NCBI RefSeq assembly: GCF_000020125.1
Contig: NC_010681.1
Coordinates: 2,108,001-2,172,000, forward strand
Direction of reading: 5' to 3'
Source: Paraburkholderia phytofirmans PsJN
GTDB taxonomy: Bacteria; Pseudomonadota; Gammaproteobacteria; Burkholderiales; Burkholderiaceae
Length of the DNA stretch: 64,000 bases
Shown here: one piece after another, positions 15,862 through 24,576 of the stretch
Layout of the letters: every line of letters starts with the position of its first letter
How positions within the stretch are numbered: position 1 is the first letter of the stretch
The notes under the pieces: generated by a model
The model's database searches: none
Seen by the model: only the letters and a program-made list of their open reading frames with translations
Told to the model about the DNA's origin: nothing
Made by a program: the position numbers and the translations under genes

Positions 15862-17260
15862 CGGCGAGTTCTCCGAGCGTGAGCGGCTTGATCGGCGGAC
15901 GGATGCGGTAATAGCCGACTTCCGCGGGCGAGACGCGGCGCGCATCGGCGATGACTTCGGTCACCGTGAGACCGCACATGCGTCCCTGACACGGACCCAT
16001 GCCGCAACGTCCGAACGACTTGGCCTGATTCGGTCCGACGCATCCCAGCTCGACGAATTTGCGCAACTCGCCCGCGGTGACTTCCTCGCAACGGCAGACG
16101 ATGGTCTCATCGCGCGGAATGCGGTTGATGTCGCGCGGACGATACAGGCTGTCGAGAAATGGCCGGATACGCATGACGCCCGCGAGCGCGCGACGCTGCG
16201 CAACGGCTTCGGCATCGCGCGCCTCGGCCGTGAGCGCGCCGAGTTGCGCGGCCGCCGCGAGACCCGCGAGCGTGCCCTGCAAGGCGGCCGCCTGCGCGCC
16301 GCCGATGCCCGCGCCATCGCCCGCGACGAAGATGCCGGGCACGTCCAGTTCGCCCCACGCGTCGACTTTCGGGGTGAAGCACAGTTGCGCGTCGTCCCAG
16401 CGGTGCGCGGCGCGCAGCGCCTGGGTGAATTGCGTGTTGGGCACGACGCCCTGATGCAGCAGGATCACGTCGGCTTCGAGACGATGCGCGGTGCCTTGCG
16501 TCGTGAAATGCAGCGCGGCGGCACGCTCGACGTGATCCGTGCCGATGCGCGACTCCACGCGCAGATCGTCGGCGGCCTCGAAGATCGGCACCTTCGCGTC
16601 GCGCAGCGTGCGGATCAGTTGCAGGCCTTTGCTCAGGAACGGCCACGCGCGCAGCGCCGCCAGCATATGACGCTTCGCGCGCCAGCGGTCTTCATGACGC
16701 GTGGTATCGACGAGCGCGCGGATCGGCACGCCGGCGCGCACGTATTGCCAGCCGAGCAGATACAGCAGCGGTCCACAGCCCGCAAGCACCGGCGGCGCGG
16801 CGGGCACTTCGCCCGCGCTTTTCAAGAGGATCTGCGCCGCGCCCGCCGTCAGCACGCCGGGCAATGTCCAGCCGGGAATCGGAAAGGGCCGCTCCAGCGC
16901 GCCGCTGGCGAGAATCACGCGCTGCGCGTCGAAGCTGCCGATCTTGCCGTCCTTCAGATAGTTGACGCCGCGCTCGCGCGTGACCTGCCACACGGTCGCA
17001 TGGGTCAGATGCCGCGCGCCCGAGGCGGCGAACGCTTCGGCAATGGCGGCGCCCGCCGCGTAGTCCGGCCCGAGAATCTCCTTGCGGCGCGCGTCGGCGC
17101 GGCCGATGGCGCGATAGATCTGGCCGCCCGCGGCGTCCTGTTCGTCGATCAGCACGGTCGAGAGGCCCGCGCGCGCCGCGCGCGTCGCCGCGCTCATGCC
17201 GGCTGGGCCGGCGCCGACTACGACGACATCGACGGCTTCGGAAGCGAAATCAGCGGTCAT
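15854..17260 (-). CDS. FAD/NAD-binding subunit with BFD-like [2Fe-2S] domain (OoxA/HcnB-like)
   Basis: A 468-residue pyridine-nucleotide-disulfide-type flavoprotein. GAGPAGMSAATRAARAG (16-32) binds FAD. A second dinucleotide region, ending in FVAGDGAGIGGAQ, follows. The C-terminal BFD-like iron-sulfur domain has Cys389-x-Cys391 and Cys419-x4-Cys424, with Cys407 and Cys429 nearby. This architecture is that of the alpha subunit of opine oxidases, D-hydroxyproline dehydrogenase and HcnB. It overlaps the small 2Fe-2S gene by 11 bp and the following flavoprotein by 8 bp, so the three are translated together. Electrons probably pass between the flavins through the iron-sulfur centres to a respiratory acceptor. 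Confidence 0.85.
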   Translation of the reverse strand: MTADFASEAVDVVVVGAGPAGMSAATRAARAGLSTVLIDEQDAAGGQIYRAIGRADARRKEILGPDYAAGAAIAEAFAASGARHLTHATVWQVTRERGVNYLKDGKIGSFDAQRVILASGALERPFPIPGWTLPGVLTAGAAQILLKSAGEVPAAPPVLAGCGPLLYLLGWQYVRAGVPIRALVDTTRHEDRWRAKRHMLAALRAWPFLSKGLQLIRTLRDAKVPIFEAADDLRVESRIGTDHVERAAALHFTTQGTAHRLEADVILLHQGVVPNTQFTQALRAAHRWDDAQLCFTPKVDAWGELDVPGIFVAGDGAGIGGAQAAALQGTLAGLAAAAQLGALTAEARDAEAVAQRRALAGVMRIRPFLDSLYRPRDINRIPRDETIVCRCEEVTAGELRKFVELGCVGPNQAKSFGRCGMGPCQGRMCGLTVTEVIADARRVSPAEVGYYRIRPPIKPLTLGELAGE

Positions 17261-17630
17261 GGGCGCTCTCCAGCGAGGCGTTGTTGAGGTCCGTCGCGCC
17301 GCAGGGCGGCAGATCGCGCGCGCCTTCCTGCGAACGGATGCGCATGCCGGCCGTGACTTCGACCATGCAGGCCTGACGGCTCGGCATGCCGTCGATCTCG
17401 ACGAGGCAGTCGAAGCACGCGCCCATCATGCAGAAGGGCGCGCGCGGCGCGCCGGACACGGGCGTCGCGCGAAAGCGCGATACGCCTGCCGCAAGCAGGG
17501 CCGCCGCGACCGAGCAGCCGGCCGGCACGGACAGCGGCCGGTCGTTGAACCAGATGGCGACCTGCGTGGCGGCCGCACCTTGCGCGCCTGGCAGCGGCTT
17601 GAAAAGCGAATGAGTCGATTGGGTAGTCAT
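17250..17630 (-). CDS. Small [2Fe-2S] subunit (HcnA/LhpF-like)
   Basis: A 126-residue protein with a plant-ferredoxin-type cluster motif: Cys67, Cys72, Cys75 (CMMGACFDC) and Cys88. The preceding GAPRAPFCMMG and the following LVEIDGMPSRQACMVEV match the small gamma subunit of the HcnABC/opine oxidase/D-hydroxyproline dehydrogenase group. The ATG at 17630 is 7 bp after the stop of the upstream flavoprotein, and the gene overlaps the FAD/NAD subunit by 11 bp. Gene order therefore gives flavoprotein, ferredoxin, FAD/NAD subunit: a complete three-part enzyme. Confidence 0.87.
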   Translation of the reverse strand: MTTQSTHSLFKPLPGAQGAAATQVAIWFNDRPLSVPAGCSVAAALLAAGVSRFRATPVSGAPRAPFCMMGACFDCLVEIDGMPSRQACMVEVTAGMRIRSQEGARDLPPCGATDLNNASLESAHDR

Positions 17631-17637
17631 GTCGAAT

Positions 17638-18774
17638 TCAATGAGCGGGAGTCAGTTCACCGGCGTGCTCGAAGCGGCGCGCGGAAAAGTGGGGCAGTTC
17701 GTCGGGCATCGGCGCGCCCATGATCCACGGCGCGACGCGCAGCGCATGCGCGGCCGCCAACGTCACGCCGCTATGGCAGGTGACGACGAATGCGCCGGGG
17801 TGCGCCTCGGAGTGGTCGTAGATCGGAAAACCGTCCGGGCTATAGACACGCAACGCGGCCCACATGCGCACGAGCCGCACGTGCTGCAGCATCGGGAAGG
17901 CGCGCACGCCGCGCCGGGCGATGTCGGCCAGCACGTGCGTGGTCGTGAAATCGTTGAAGCCGACTTCTTCCATCGAATCGCCGAACTGCACGCTGCCCTC
18001 ATCGGTCTGGCGCACGTTGAGCGTCGGATAGTCGAGAAAGCGCGCGACGCGTTCGCTCACCAGCACCTGCCCGCGATTCGGCGCGACCGGTGCGTCGAGT
18101 CCGACGAACGGCGCGAGCGCGCGATTGCCGAGGCCCGCGGCGAGCACGACGCGCGCCGCGCGATACGTGCCGCGCTTTCCGTGCACGACGAAGCCTTGCG
18201 CCTGCGGCTCGATGCGCTCCGCGCGTTCGCCCGACACGAGCCGCACGCCGCGCGCCTGCATGGCGGCATGCAGGCCGCGCAGCAGCTTGAGCGGATTCAC
18301 GTGACCATCCATCGGCGAATAGCTCGCGCCGATCACCGCAGGGCCGATTTGCGGAATGCGCGCGCGGACTTCGGCGGCGTCGAGCATCTGGTAGGGGTAA
18401 TCGCCCAGCTCCGCTTGCAACGTCGAGAGGCGTTTCTCGCGTTCGGCGAGTTCGCTGTCGTTAAAGCAGAAGTGGAAGCCGCCCGGCTGGCGCAACGCCA
18501 CGTCCACGCCGGTTTCGTTATGCAGCGCTTGCGCGAGTCCCGGCCAGCGCGTGGCCGAACTGCGCGACCAGCGTGCATAAGGCGACAGGCCATAGCCCTT
18601 GCCCTGAATCCAGACGAGGCCGAAATTGCCGCGCGACGCGCGCAAGCCGCCGTCGTCCTCGTCGAGTACGGTCACGCGCGCGCCTTCGCGGGCGAGTCCG
18701 TAGGCCACGGCCGAACCGACCAGGCCGCCGCCGAGCACCAGCACGTCGGGGCTATCGGTGCTTGTCAATGTCAT
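17638..18774 (-). CDS. FAD-dependent catalytic subunit (OoxB/HcnC/LhpB-like)
   Basis: A 378-residue DAO-family flavoprotein with VLVLGGGLVGSAVAYGLAREG near the N-terminus and a C-terminal RMWAALRVYSPDGFPIYD...VVTCHSGVTLAAAHA region. In related three-subunit enzymes this beta subunit oxidises the substrate amine. The ATG at 18774 overlaps the permease stop codon (ATGA type), so the two are coupled; the frame is open further upstream but that lies inside the permease gene. Together with the two following genes it forms one oxidoreductase. Likely substrates are an opine, an N-alkyl amino acid or a D-amino acid. Confidence 0.83.
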   Translation of the reverse strand: MTLTSTDSPDVLVLGGGLVGSAVAYGLAREGARVTVLDEDDGGLRASRGNFGLVWIQGKGYGLSPYARWSRSSATRWPGLAQALHNETGVDVALRQPGGFHFCFNDSELAEREKRLSTLQAELGDYPYQMLDAAEVRARIPQIGPAVIGASYSPMDGHVNPLKLLRGLHAAMQARGVRLVSGERAERIEPQAQGFVVHGKRGTYRAARVVLAAGLGNRALAPFVGLDAPVAPNRGQVLVSERVARFLDYPTLNVRQTDEGSVQFGDSMEEVGFNDFTTTHVLADIARRGVRAFPMLQHVRLVRMWAALRVYSPDGFPIYDHSEAHPGAFVVTCHSGVTLAAAHALRVAPWIMGAPMPDELPHFSARRFEHAGELTPAH

Positions 18775-19568
18775 CGGGTTTCTCCGATCAGAATGCGATC
18801 CAGTCCGACCATGCGGTCGAGCAGGATCATCAGAAGGACCGTGCCGACGATCAGCACCGCCGACACCGAAGCGACCAGCGGATCGATCGTCTGCGCGATC
18901 TGGTTGTACATGGCGACGGGCAGCGTGGTCGTGCCCGGTGTCGCGACGAAGATGGTCATGGTCAGTTCGTCGAAACTCTGGATGAACGAGAGCACCCAGC
19001 CGCCCGCCACGCCGGTGCGGATCATCGGCAGGACCACGCGGCGAAACGCGGTGAAGCGGCTCGCGCCACAGGAAAGCGCGGCGCGTTCGGCGTCGCGATC
19101 GAGTCCGACGGCCGACGACAGCGCGAGGCGCAACGCATACGGCAGCACGATGATCACGTGCGCGCAGACCAGCGACCAAAACGATCCCGACAGATGCAGC
19201 AGCGACAGAAAGCGCAGGAACGCAATGCCGAGCACGACCGCGGGAATCATCATCGGCGAGAGGAAGAAACTGGTGAGCGCGGCGCGGCCCGGAAAACGAT
19301 AACGCGCGATCGCCAGCGCGGCGGGCACCGCGAGCAGCACGCCGATGCTCGCCGCCGCGAACGCGAGCCGCACCGACAGCCAGAAGGCCGCGACGATGTC
19401 GCCGTTCTCGATGATCGCGCGGAACCAGCGCAGCGACGCGCCATCGAAAGGCATCGAGATGAAGCCCTTGTCGGTAAAGGCCACCAGCATCACCACCGCG
19501 AGCGGCGCGAGGATGAAGGTCATAAAGAACGCGTTGTAGACGAGCCCGAGAATGCCGTTCTGTTTCAT
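18771..19568 (-). CDS. ABC transporter permease, PotC type
   Basis: A 265-residue inner-membrane permease with about six transmembrane helices and the EAA-like cytoplasmic loop (DAERAALSCGASRFTAFRRVVLPMI). The type is that of spermidine/putrescine and related Pot/Fbp importers. It follows the other permease after 16 bp and overlaps the next gene by 4 bp. With the second permease, ATPase and binding protein it forms one importer, probably for the substrate of the oxidoreductases downstream. Confidence 0.88.
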   Translation of the reverse strand: MKQNGILGLVYNAFFMTFILAPLAVVMLVAFTDKGFISMPFDGASLRWFRAIIENGDIVAAFWLSVRLAFAAASIGVLLAVPAALAIARYRFPGRAALTSFFLSPMMIPAVVLGIAFLRFLSLLHLSGSFWSLVCAHVIIVLPYALRLALSSAVGLDRDAERAALSCGASRFTAFRRVVLPMIRTGVAGGWVLSFIQSFDELTMTIFVATPGTTTLPVAMYNQIAQTIDPLVASVSAVLIVGTVLLMILLDRMVGLDRILIGETR

Positions 19569-19584
19569 GATCGCTGTCTCCCGC

Positions 19585-20457
19585 TCAATCGAAGATGTGC
19601 TGAAAGCGGCGCTCGGCGAGGCGGCTGCAGCCCATTACGATCGCCACGTTGGCGATCAGCAGCAGCACGGCGATGCTGGCGCCGAGCGGCCAGTTCAGCG
19701 TGCCGAGGAACTCGTCGTAGGCGGCGGTGGCAACCACCTTGAGGCGCCGGCCGCCGATCAGCGCCGGCGTGGCGAACGCCGACGCCGACAAGGCGAACAC
19801 GATGATCGAGCCCGACAGCACGCCCGGCATGATCTGCGGCAGCACCACGCGGCGGAATACCGCAAACGGCGAGCCGCCGAGCGAGCGGCCAGCCCATTCC
19901 ACTTGCGGGTCGAGCTTTTGCATGGTCGCCCACACCGACATCACCATGAAGGGCACCAGCACGTGCGTGAGCGCGATGATCATGCCGGTCATCGTGAAGA
20001 CGAGGCGGATGGGTTCGTCGGTCACATGCAGTGCCTGGAGCAGGTTGTTGAGTACGCCGTTGTTGCCGAGCAGAATCTGCCAGCCGAGCGTGCGCACCAC
20101 CACGGAGATGAGCAGCGGGCCGAGCACGACCAGCAAACACAGCGATTGCCATGGCCGTTTCATGCGCGCGAGCACGATGGTCTCCGGCACGCCGAGCACG
20201 ATGGACAGCAGCGTGACGGCGAAGGCGAGGCCGGCGGTGCGCAGAAAGATCGTGCCGTAGTAAGGATCGCTGACGACTTCCCAGTAGTTCGCGAGCGTAT
20301 AGGCGGCGGTGACGCCGGCCGTGTCGCTGAACACGCGGAACGACAGCATCAGCGTGAGCAGCAGCGGCACCAGCAGCAAACCGACGAACAGCAGCAGCGC
20401 GGGCCCCGACAGCAGCCACGGCGCGGCGCCGGGACGAGCGTCGTCAAGCGTGGCCAT
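19585..20457 (-). CDS. ABC transporter permease, PotB type
   Basis: A 290-residue membrane permease with an N-terminal hydrophobic segment (PALLLFVGLLLVPLLLTLML) and the EAA loop (QVEWAGRSLGGSPFAVFRRVVLPQIMPG). The ATG at 20457 overlaps the ATPase gene by 14 bp, so translation is likely coupled. It would pair with the PotC-type permease as a heterodimer. An in-frame extension to 20664 lies inside the ATPase gene and is rejected. Confidence 0.88.
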   Translation of the reverse strand: MATLDDARPGAAPWLLSGPALLLFVGLLLVPLLLTLMLSFRVFSDTAGVTAAYTLANYWEVVSDPYYGTIFLRTAGLAFAVTLLSIVLGVPETIVLARMKRPWQSLCLLVVLGPLLISVVVRTLGWQILLGNNGVLNNLLQALHVTDEPIRLVFTMTGMIIALTHVLVPFMVMSVWATMQKLDPQVEWAGRSLGGSPFAVFRRVVLPQIMPGVLSGSIIVFALSASAFATPALIGGRRLKVVATAAYDEFLGTLNWPLGASIAVLLLIANVAIVMGCSRLAERRFQHIFD

Positions 20458-21523
20458 GAGCGCTCTCCGGAGTGTCTTGCGTGAGCACGCGCAGGTCGTC
20501 GTCGGTCCATGCGAGGCCGACTTCGTGGCCTTCCTCGGGCGGCGGCGCGCCGTGGTTCGGTTGCGCGATGCGCAACTTGCCGAGTTCGGTATCCACTTCG
20601 AGCAGCCATTGATTGCCGACGAACACGCGCGTCGCGATGCGCCCGCGCAGTCGCGCATCGCCATTGGCCAGATGAACCTTTTCCGGGCGGATATAGACGT
20701 TCACCGTGCCGTCCACATGACGGCCTTCGTGCGGCACATGCAGCGTCGTGCCCGCGACGTCGACTTCGGCGCAGCGCGGGTTGCGCCGCAGCACTTCGCC
20801 GGAAAACGCGTTGGTGCGTCCGAGAAACGTCGAGGCGAACGGCGTGGCGGGGCGCTCGTACGCGTCATACGGCGTGCTCAGTTGCGCAATCACGCCGCGA
20901 TGCATCACCGCGATGCGGTCGCTCATGGTCATCGCTTCGACCTGATCGTGCGTGACGAGAATCGTCGTGATGCCGAGGCGCTTCTGGATCGCGCGCAGTT
21001 CGATGTGCATCTCTTCGCGCAGCTTGGCGTCGAGGTTCGACATCGGCTCGTCGAGCAGCAGTAGTTCCGGCTGCATGGCGATGGCGCGCGCAATCGCCAC
21101 GCGCTGACGCTGGCCGCCCGACAGTTCCTTCGGATAGCGGTGGCCGAGGCCTTTCAGGCGCACGAGGGAAAGCGCTTCGGCGACGCGCTCGTCGCGCTCC
21201 TTGCGCCTGACCTTGCGCATCTCCAGCCCGAAGCCGACGTTGCCCGCCACCGTCATGTGCGGAAACAGCGCATAGCTCTGGAACACGACACCGATGCCGC
21301 GCTTCTCGGGACGCTCGTTGGTGATGTCGCGGCCGTCGAGCAGAATCCGGCCCGTGGTCGGCGTGATGAAGCCCGCGACCATTTGCAGCGTGGTGGTCTT
21401 GCCGCAGCCGGACGGTCCGAGCAGCGAGAGCAGTTCACCGCGTTCGACGGCAAGATCGAGCTGTTCGATCGCCGTGAAATCGCCGTAGCGTTTCGAGATG
21501 CCTTGCAGAGTCAGGAAGGCCAT
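20444..21523 (-). CDS. ABC transporter ATP-binding protein, PotA type
   Basis: A 359-residue ATPase with Walker A GPSGCGKT (36-43), signature LSGGQ (134-138), Walker B LLLLDEP (154-160) and the switch His in ILVTHDQ. The C-terminal TOBE-like domain (from about 240; VYIRPEKVHLANGDARLRG) is typical of the Pot/Mal/Fbp group and often has a regulatory role. It begins 57 bp after the binding-protein gene. All ATPase motifs are intact. Confidence 0.9.
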   Translation of the reverse strand: MAFLTLQGISKRYGDFTAIEQLDLAVERGELLSLLGPSGCGKTTTLQMVAGFITPTTGRILLDGRDITNERPEKRGIGVVFQSYALFPHMTVAGNVGFGLEMRKVRRKERDERVAEALSLVRLKGLGHRYPKELSGGQRQRVAIARAIAMQPELLLLDEPMSNLDAKLREEMHIELRAIQKRLGITTILVTHDQVEAMTMSDRIAVMHRGVIAQLSTPYDAYERPATPFASTFLGRTNAFSGEVLRRNPRCAEVDVAGTTLHVPHEGRHVDGTVNVYIRPEKVHLANGDARLRGRIATRVFVGNQWLLEVDTELGKLRIAQPNHGAPPPEEGHEVGLAWTDDDLRVLTQDTPESAHGHA

Positions 21524-21580
21524 GCGCCTCGCTCCTTCATCAGATCGCGCGTCGCGCGAGGAACGTGCTGGTGCCGCACT

Positions 21581-22648
21581 TCAGCGTTCGACCGAACGGT
21601 TCCAGCGCTCGGTCCACTCGGTGCGATGCTGGTTGATCGTGGCCCAGTCCATCGCGGTCAGCTTCGAGATCTGCTCGGGACCGTAGGGCACGCGGGCGGC
21701 GATCTCAGGTGTGAGCTTGACGGTCTTGTTGACCGGACCCAGACCGATGCCTTGCGCCTGCAACACCTGTACTTCCGGGCTCAACAGGTATTGCACGAAC
21801 TGTTGCGACAACTGCGGCTGCGCGTTCTCGGCGATCGCGCAGGCCGCCACCTGCAACGCGACCGCGCCTTCTTTCGGGTAAATGAACTTGAGCGGAAAGC
21901 CGGTGTTCTGCAAGGCGACGGCGCGCCCGCTGCCGTACGGCGCGAGGATCACGTCGCCGGACTGCATCTGGCCGTCCATCTCGCCGGGCGTCGGTGCCCA
22001 GGACAGCACATTCGGCGCGACCTGTCTGGTCATCGCGGTGAAGCCGGGATCGATGTTCTTCTCGCCGCCGCCGGAAAGACGCGCGAGCATCACGAGCGTA
22101 TGCAGACCATAGGTGTTGGTGATCGGCGGCACGCCGAGTTTGCCCTTGATGCGGCTGTCGGTGAGCGCCTTCCACGAGTCGGGCGGTGGCAGGCCGGCCT
22201 TTTTGAAGGCCTCCTCGTTGTAGCCGATGCCGGTCGCCACCATGCCGACGCCGATCGCGCTCGGCCCGATCTTCGCGAGCGGGTAGACGTCTTTCATCAC
22301 GGGCGCGTCGTCGAGCTTCGCGCACAGGTTGAGCTGCATCGCCTGGTACATCGGACCGTCGTCCATGACGGCGACGTTGATCTGCTGATGGCCCTTCTGC
22401 GCCTGCAGCTTGGCCAGCGTATCGCTCGAATTGCCCGCGACGTAGACGATCTTGACGTTATGCGCCTTCTCGAACGGCGGGATGATTTTCTGCCGGTAGA
22501 GCTGCTCGTTCGAGCCGCCGACATTGGCGACATAGAGCGTGGTGTCGGCTTGCGCGAGGAGCGGCGCGGCGAGCGCGCAAGCGGCGAGAAGTGCTGCGAG
22601 GGTGGGGCGGGGCGAGGCGGACAGGCGGCGATGCAACGCTCTTTTCAT
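21581..22648 (-). CDS. Periplasmic solute-binding protein of the Pot-type importer
   Basis: A 355-residue extracellular solute-binding protein (family 1/PotD-like). Residues 1-34 form a long Sec signal peptide ending LLAQA. The mature N-terminus TTLYVANVGGSNEQLYRQKIIPPFE and an AIGVGMVATGIGYNEEAFKKAG stretch fit the family. It is the first gene of the operon and is divergent from the LysR regulator at 22806, with the palindromic site 22754-22767 between them. The ligand cannot be read from the sequence. The downstream amine-oxidising enzymes suggest an amino-acid-derived compound. Confidence 0.85.
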   Translation of the reverse strand: MKRALHRRLSASPRPTLAALLAACALAAPLLAQADTTLYVANVGGSNEQLYRQKIIPPFEKAHNVKIVYVAGNSSDTLAKLQAQKGHQQINVAVMDDGPMYQAMQLNLCAKLDDAPVMKDVYPLAKIGPSAIGVGMVATGIGYNEEAFKKAGLPPPDSWKALTDSRIKGKLGVPPITNTYGLHTLVMLARLSGGGEKNIDPGFTAMTRQVAPNVLSWAPTPGEMDGQMQSGDVILAPYGSGRAVALQNTGFPLKFIYPKEGAVALQVAACAIAENAQPQLSQQFVQYLLSPEVQVLQAQGIGLGPVNKTVKLTPEIAARVPYGPEQISKLTAMDWATINQHRTEWTERWNRSVER

Positions 22649-22753
22649 GACGACGATCTCCAGTTCCGGTGTGGGGACGCGGGCTTCGCTGCCCGTCGTT
22701 AGAATGCAGTGTCACGCCGGCTGGTCATGCCGTCCAATACGAATAAAATACCT

Positions 22754-22767
22754 ATCCATGCATGGAT
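22754..22767. promoter_or_regulatory. Perfect palindrome in divergent operon/LysR region
   Basis: ATCCATGCATGGAT is a perfect 14-bp palindrome, 39 bp before the LysR start. A third half-site ATGGAT follows at 22771-22776. An AT-rich patch (AATAAAAT) lies just upstream. Symmetry and position fit a LysR-type recognition site that controls both the operon and the regulator gene. Confidence 0.5.
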
Positions 22768-22805
22768 GATATGGATTGAAGGGCGCCGTCTAAGGGAGAA
22801 TACGG

Positions 22806-23774
22806 ATGAATCTCAAGCACATCGAGGCGTTCCGCGCGGTCATGGTGTCGGGGTCTATGACCGCCGCGGCCAAGGCCCTTTTCACGTCGCAGCCGAACGT
22901 GAGCCGTCTGATCGCGCAACTCGAGCGCGATACGGGGCTGCAGCTCTTCCAGCGCAGCGGCGTGCGGCTGATTCCCACGAGCGAGGGCGAGGCGTTCTTT
23001 CGCGAAGTCGAGCGCGCGTTTGTCGGCTTGCAGGGTTTGGCGAATGCCGCGGCGCAGATTCGCAATCTCGGCAGCGGCCGTCTGCGCATCGCGGCGATGC
23101 CGTCGGCGGGCATGACGCTGGTGCCGCACGCCATCAAGCGGTTTGTCGAGCTGTTTCCGGATGTCACCGTGTCGCTGCACGTGAATACGTCGGGCACGGT
23201 CAATCATTGGACGGCCTCGCAGTTCTGCGATCTCGGCGTGGCGGTGTATGTCAGCGAGGCATCCGATTGCGAAGTCGAACAGCTGGCGGATGTGGCCGCC
23301 GTGTGTGTGATGCCGGCGGCGCATCGGCTGGCGAAGAAGCGCAGCATCAAGCCGGAAGATCTGGAAGGCGAGCCGTTCATTTCGCTATGCCACGGCGACG
23401 GCACGCGCGCCTTGATGGACGAAGTGTTCCTGCGCGCGGGCGTGCAGCGCGTCATGTCGATCGAGGCGCAATACGCCGCGATGTGCTGCGAGATGGTTCG
23501 CCACGGCATGGGCGTGACGCTCGCGCATCCCATCGTCGCGCGCGACTTCGCCGGGCCGGAAATCGCGATTCGCCCGTTCCTGCCGGCTACGCGTTTTCAG
23601 ACCTATCTGCTATTTCCGCCGCATAGGCCGCGAGAGCGGCTGGCGTCGGCGTTCGTCGAGGTCTTGCGGGCGCTGCACGAGGAACTGCTCGCCGAGGTCG
23701 TGGCGCCGGCGCGAAGCGCGGCAGGACGCGGGCGGGCGCGGTCGCGAGCTGAGGCGGCAGGGGACAGGCTTTGA
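22806..23774 (+). CDS. LysR family regulator, OccR/NocR-like
   Basis: A 322-residue LysR-type regulator. The N-terminal MNLKHIEAFRAVMVSGSMTA and the SQPNVSRLIAQLERDTG helix-turn-helix resemble the octopine and nopaline catabolism regulators OccR and NocR as I know them. That fits the opine-oxidase-like enzymes of the divergent operon. The C-terminal tail beyond about residue 300 is rich in Ala and Arg and is probably disordered. The ATG at 22806 is preceded by GGGAGAATACGG. It presumably activates the operon in the presence of the imported substrate. Confidence 0.88.
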   Translation: MNLKHIEAFRAVMVSGSMTAAAKALFTSQPNVSRLIAQLERDTGLQLFQRSGVRLIPTSEGEAFFREVERAFVGLQGLANAAAQIRNLGSGRLRIAAMPSAGMTLVPHAIKRFVELFPDVTVSLHVNTSGTVNHWTASQFCDLGVAVYVSEASDCEVEQLADVAAVCVMPAAHRLAKKRSIKPEDLEGEPFISLCHGDGTRALMDEVFLRAGVQRVMSIEAQYAAMCCEMVRHGMGVTLAHPIVARDFAGPEIAIRPFLPATRFQTYLLFPPHRPRERLASAFVEVLRALHEELLAEVVAPARSAAGRGRARSRAEAAGDRL

Positions 23775-23867
23775 ATATGCCAGGTGTCGCGTCTTGCCTC
23801 CCGGTATATCCTCCTCGTACTCATTCCGATCCTCTGAACGTTTTTTGCAACCGGGTAATCGCGACAC

Positions 23868-24548
23868 ATGACCGAGCAACCGCCCACCATTGAAATTGAA
23901 AGCGCGCCGAATCCAAGCTTCGCCGTGATCCTGATGCACGGTCTCGGCGCCGACGCCAACGACTTCGTGCCGCTCGTGCCCGAACTGCGTCTCGGCAATG
24001 CGCCTGGCGTGCGCTTCGTGTTTCCCAATGCGCCGGAGATTGCCGTTACGGCGAACAACGGCTACGTGATGCGCGCGTGGTACGACATCCGCTCGTTTCA
24101 GAACATCAATGAGCAGATCGACGAAGCGGGTATCGAAGCGTCTTGCGCAACCGTGCGGCAATTGATCGAGGCGCAGAACCGGCGCGGCATTCCGACTTCG
24201 AACATCTTTCTCGCGGGGTTTTCGCAAGGCGGGGCGATGACCTATTCGGCAGGGCTGACGCACCCCGAGACACTGGCCGGCTTGATCGTGATGTCGGGGT
24301 ATGTGCCGTCGCCGGGCTTTATCGACAGCCGTTTGAGCGCCGCGAACCGTGGCACGCCTATCTTCGCCGCGCATGGCATGTACGACGACGTGTTGCCGAT
24401 CCAGCTAGGAGAGGCCGCGCGCGACTTTGCGATCGCGCGCGGTTGCAAGGTGGACTGGAGTGCGTATCCGATGCCGCATTCGGTGTGCGCGGAGGAGATA
24501 TCGGCGCTGCGCGCCTGGCTCGGCGCGCTGCTCGCGGCGTCTTCCTGA
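23868..24548 (+). CDS. Alpha/beta-hydrolase carboxylesterase (phospholipase/carboxylesterase family)
   Basis: A 226-residue cytoplasmic serine hydrolase of the acyl-protein thioesterase/carboxylesterase II group. The catalytic triad is visible: Ser119 in GFSQGG, Asp173 in HGMYDDVLP, His204 in MPHSVC. The oxyanion region LMHGLGADANDFVPLVPEL is also typical. It hydrolyses short-chain esters in characterised relatives; the natural substrate is unknown. It stands alone between the LysR gene and a convergent small gene. Confidence 0.88.
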   Translation: MTEQPPTIEIESAPNPSFAVILMHGLGADANDFVPLVPELRLGNAPGVRFVFPNAPEIAVTANNGYVMRAWYDIRSFQNINEQIDEAGIEASCATVRQLIEAQNRRGIPTSNIFLAGFSQGGAMTYSAGLTHPETLAGLIVMSGYVPSPGFIDSRLSAANRGTPIFAAHGMYDDVLPIQLGEAARDFAIARGCKVDWSAYPMPHSVCAEEISALRAWLGALLAASS

Positions 24549-24576
24549 ATGTCTTTCTGAAAGGTGCCGGCCGCGC

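Noticed and set aside
15854..18774. Reading the three oxidoreductase genes as hydrogen cyanide synthase HcnABC
   Set aside because: Architecture alone does not separate HcnABC from opine oxidases and D-hydroxyproline dehydrogenase. The importer, second flavoprotein, RidA and OccR-like regulator argue for catabolism of an imported amine instead.
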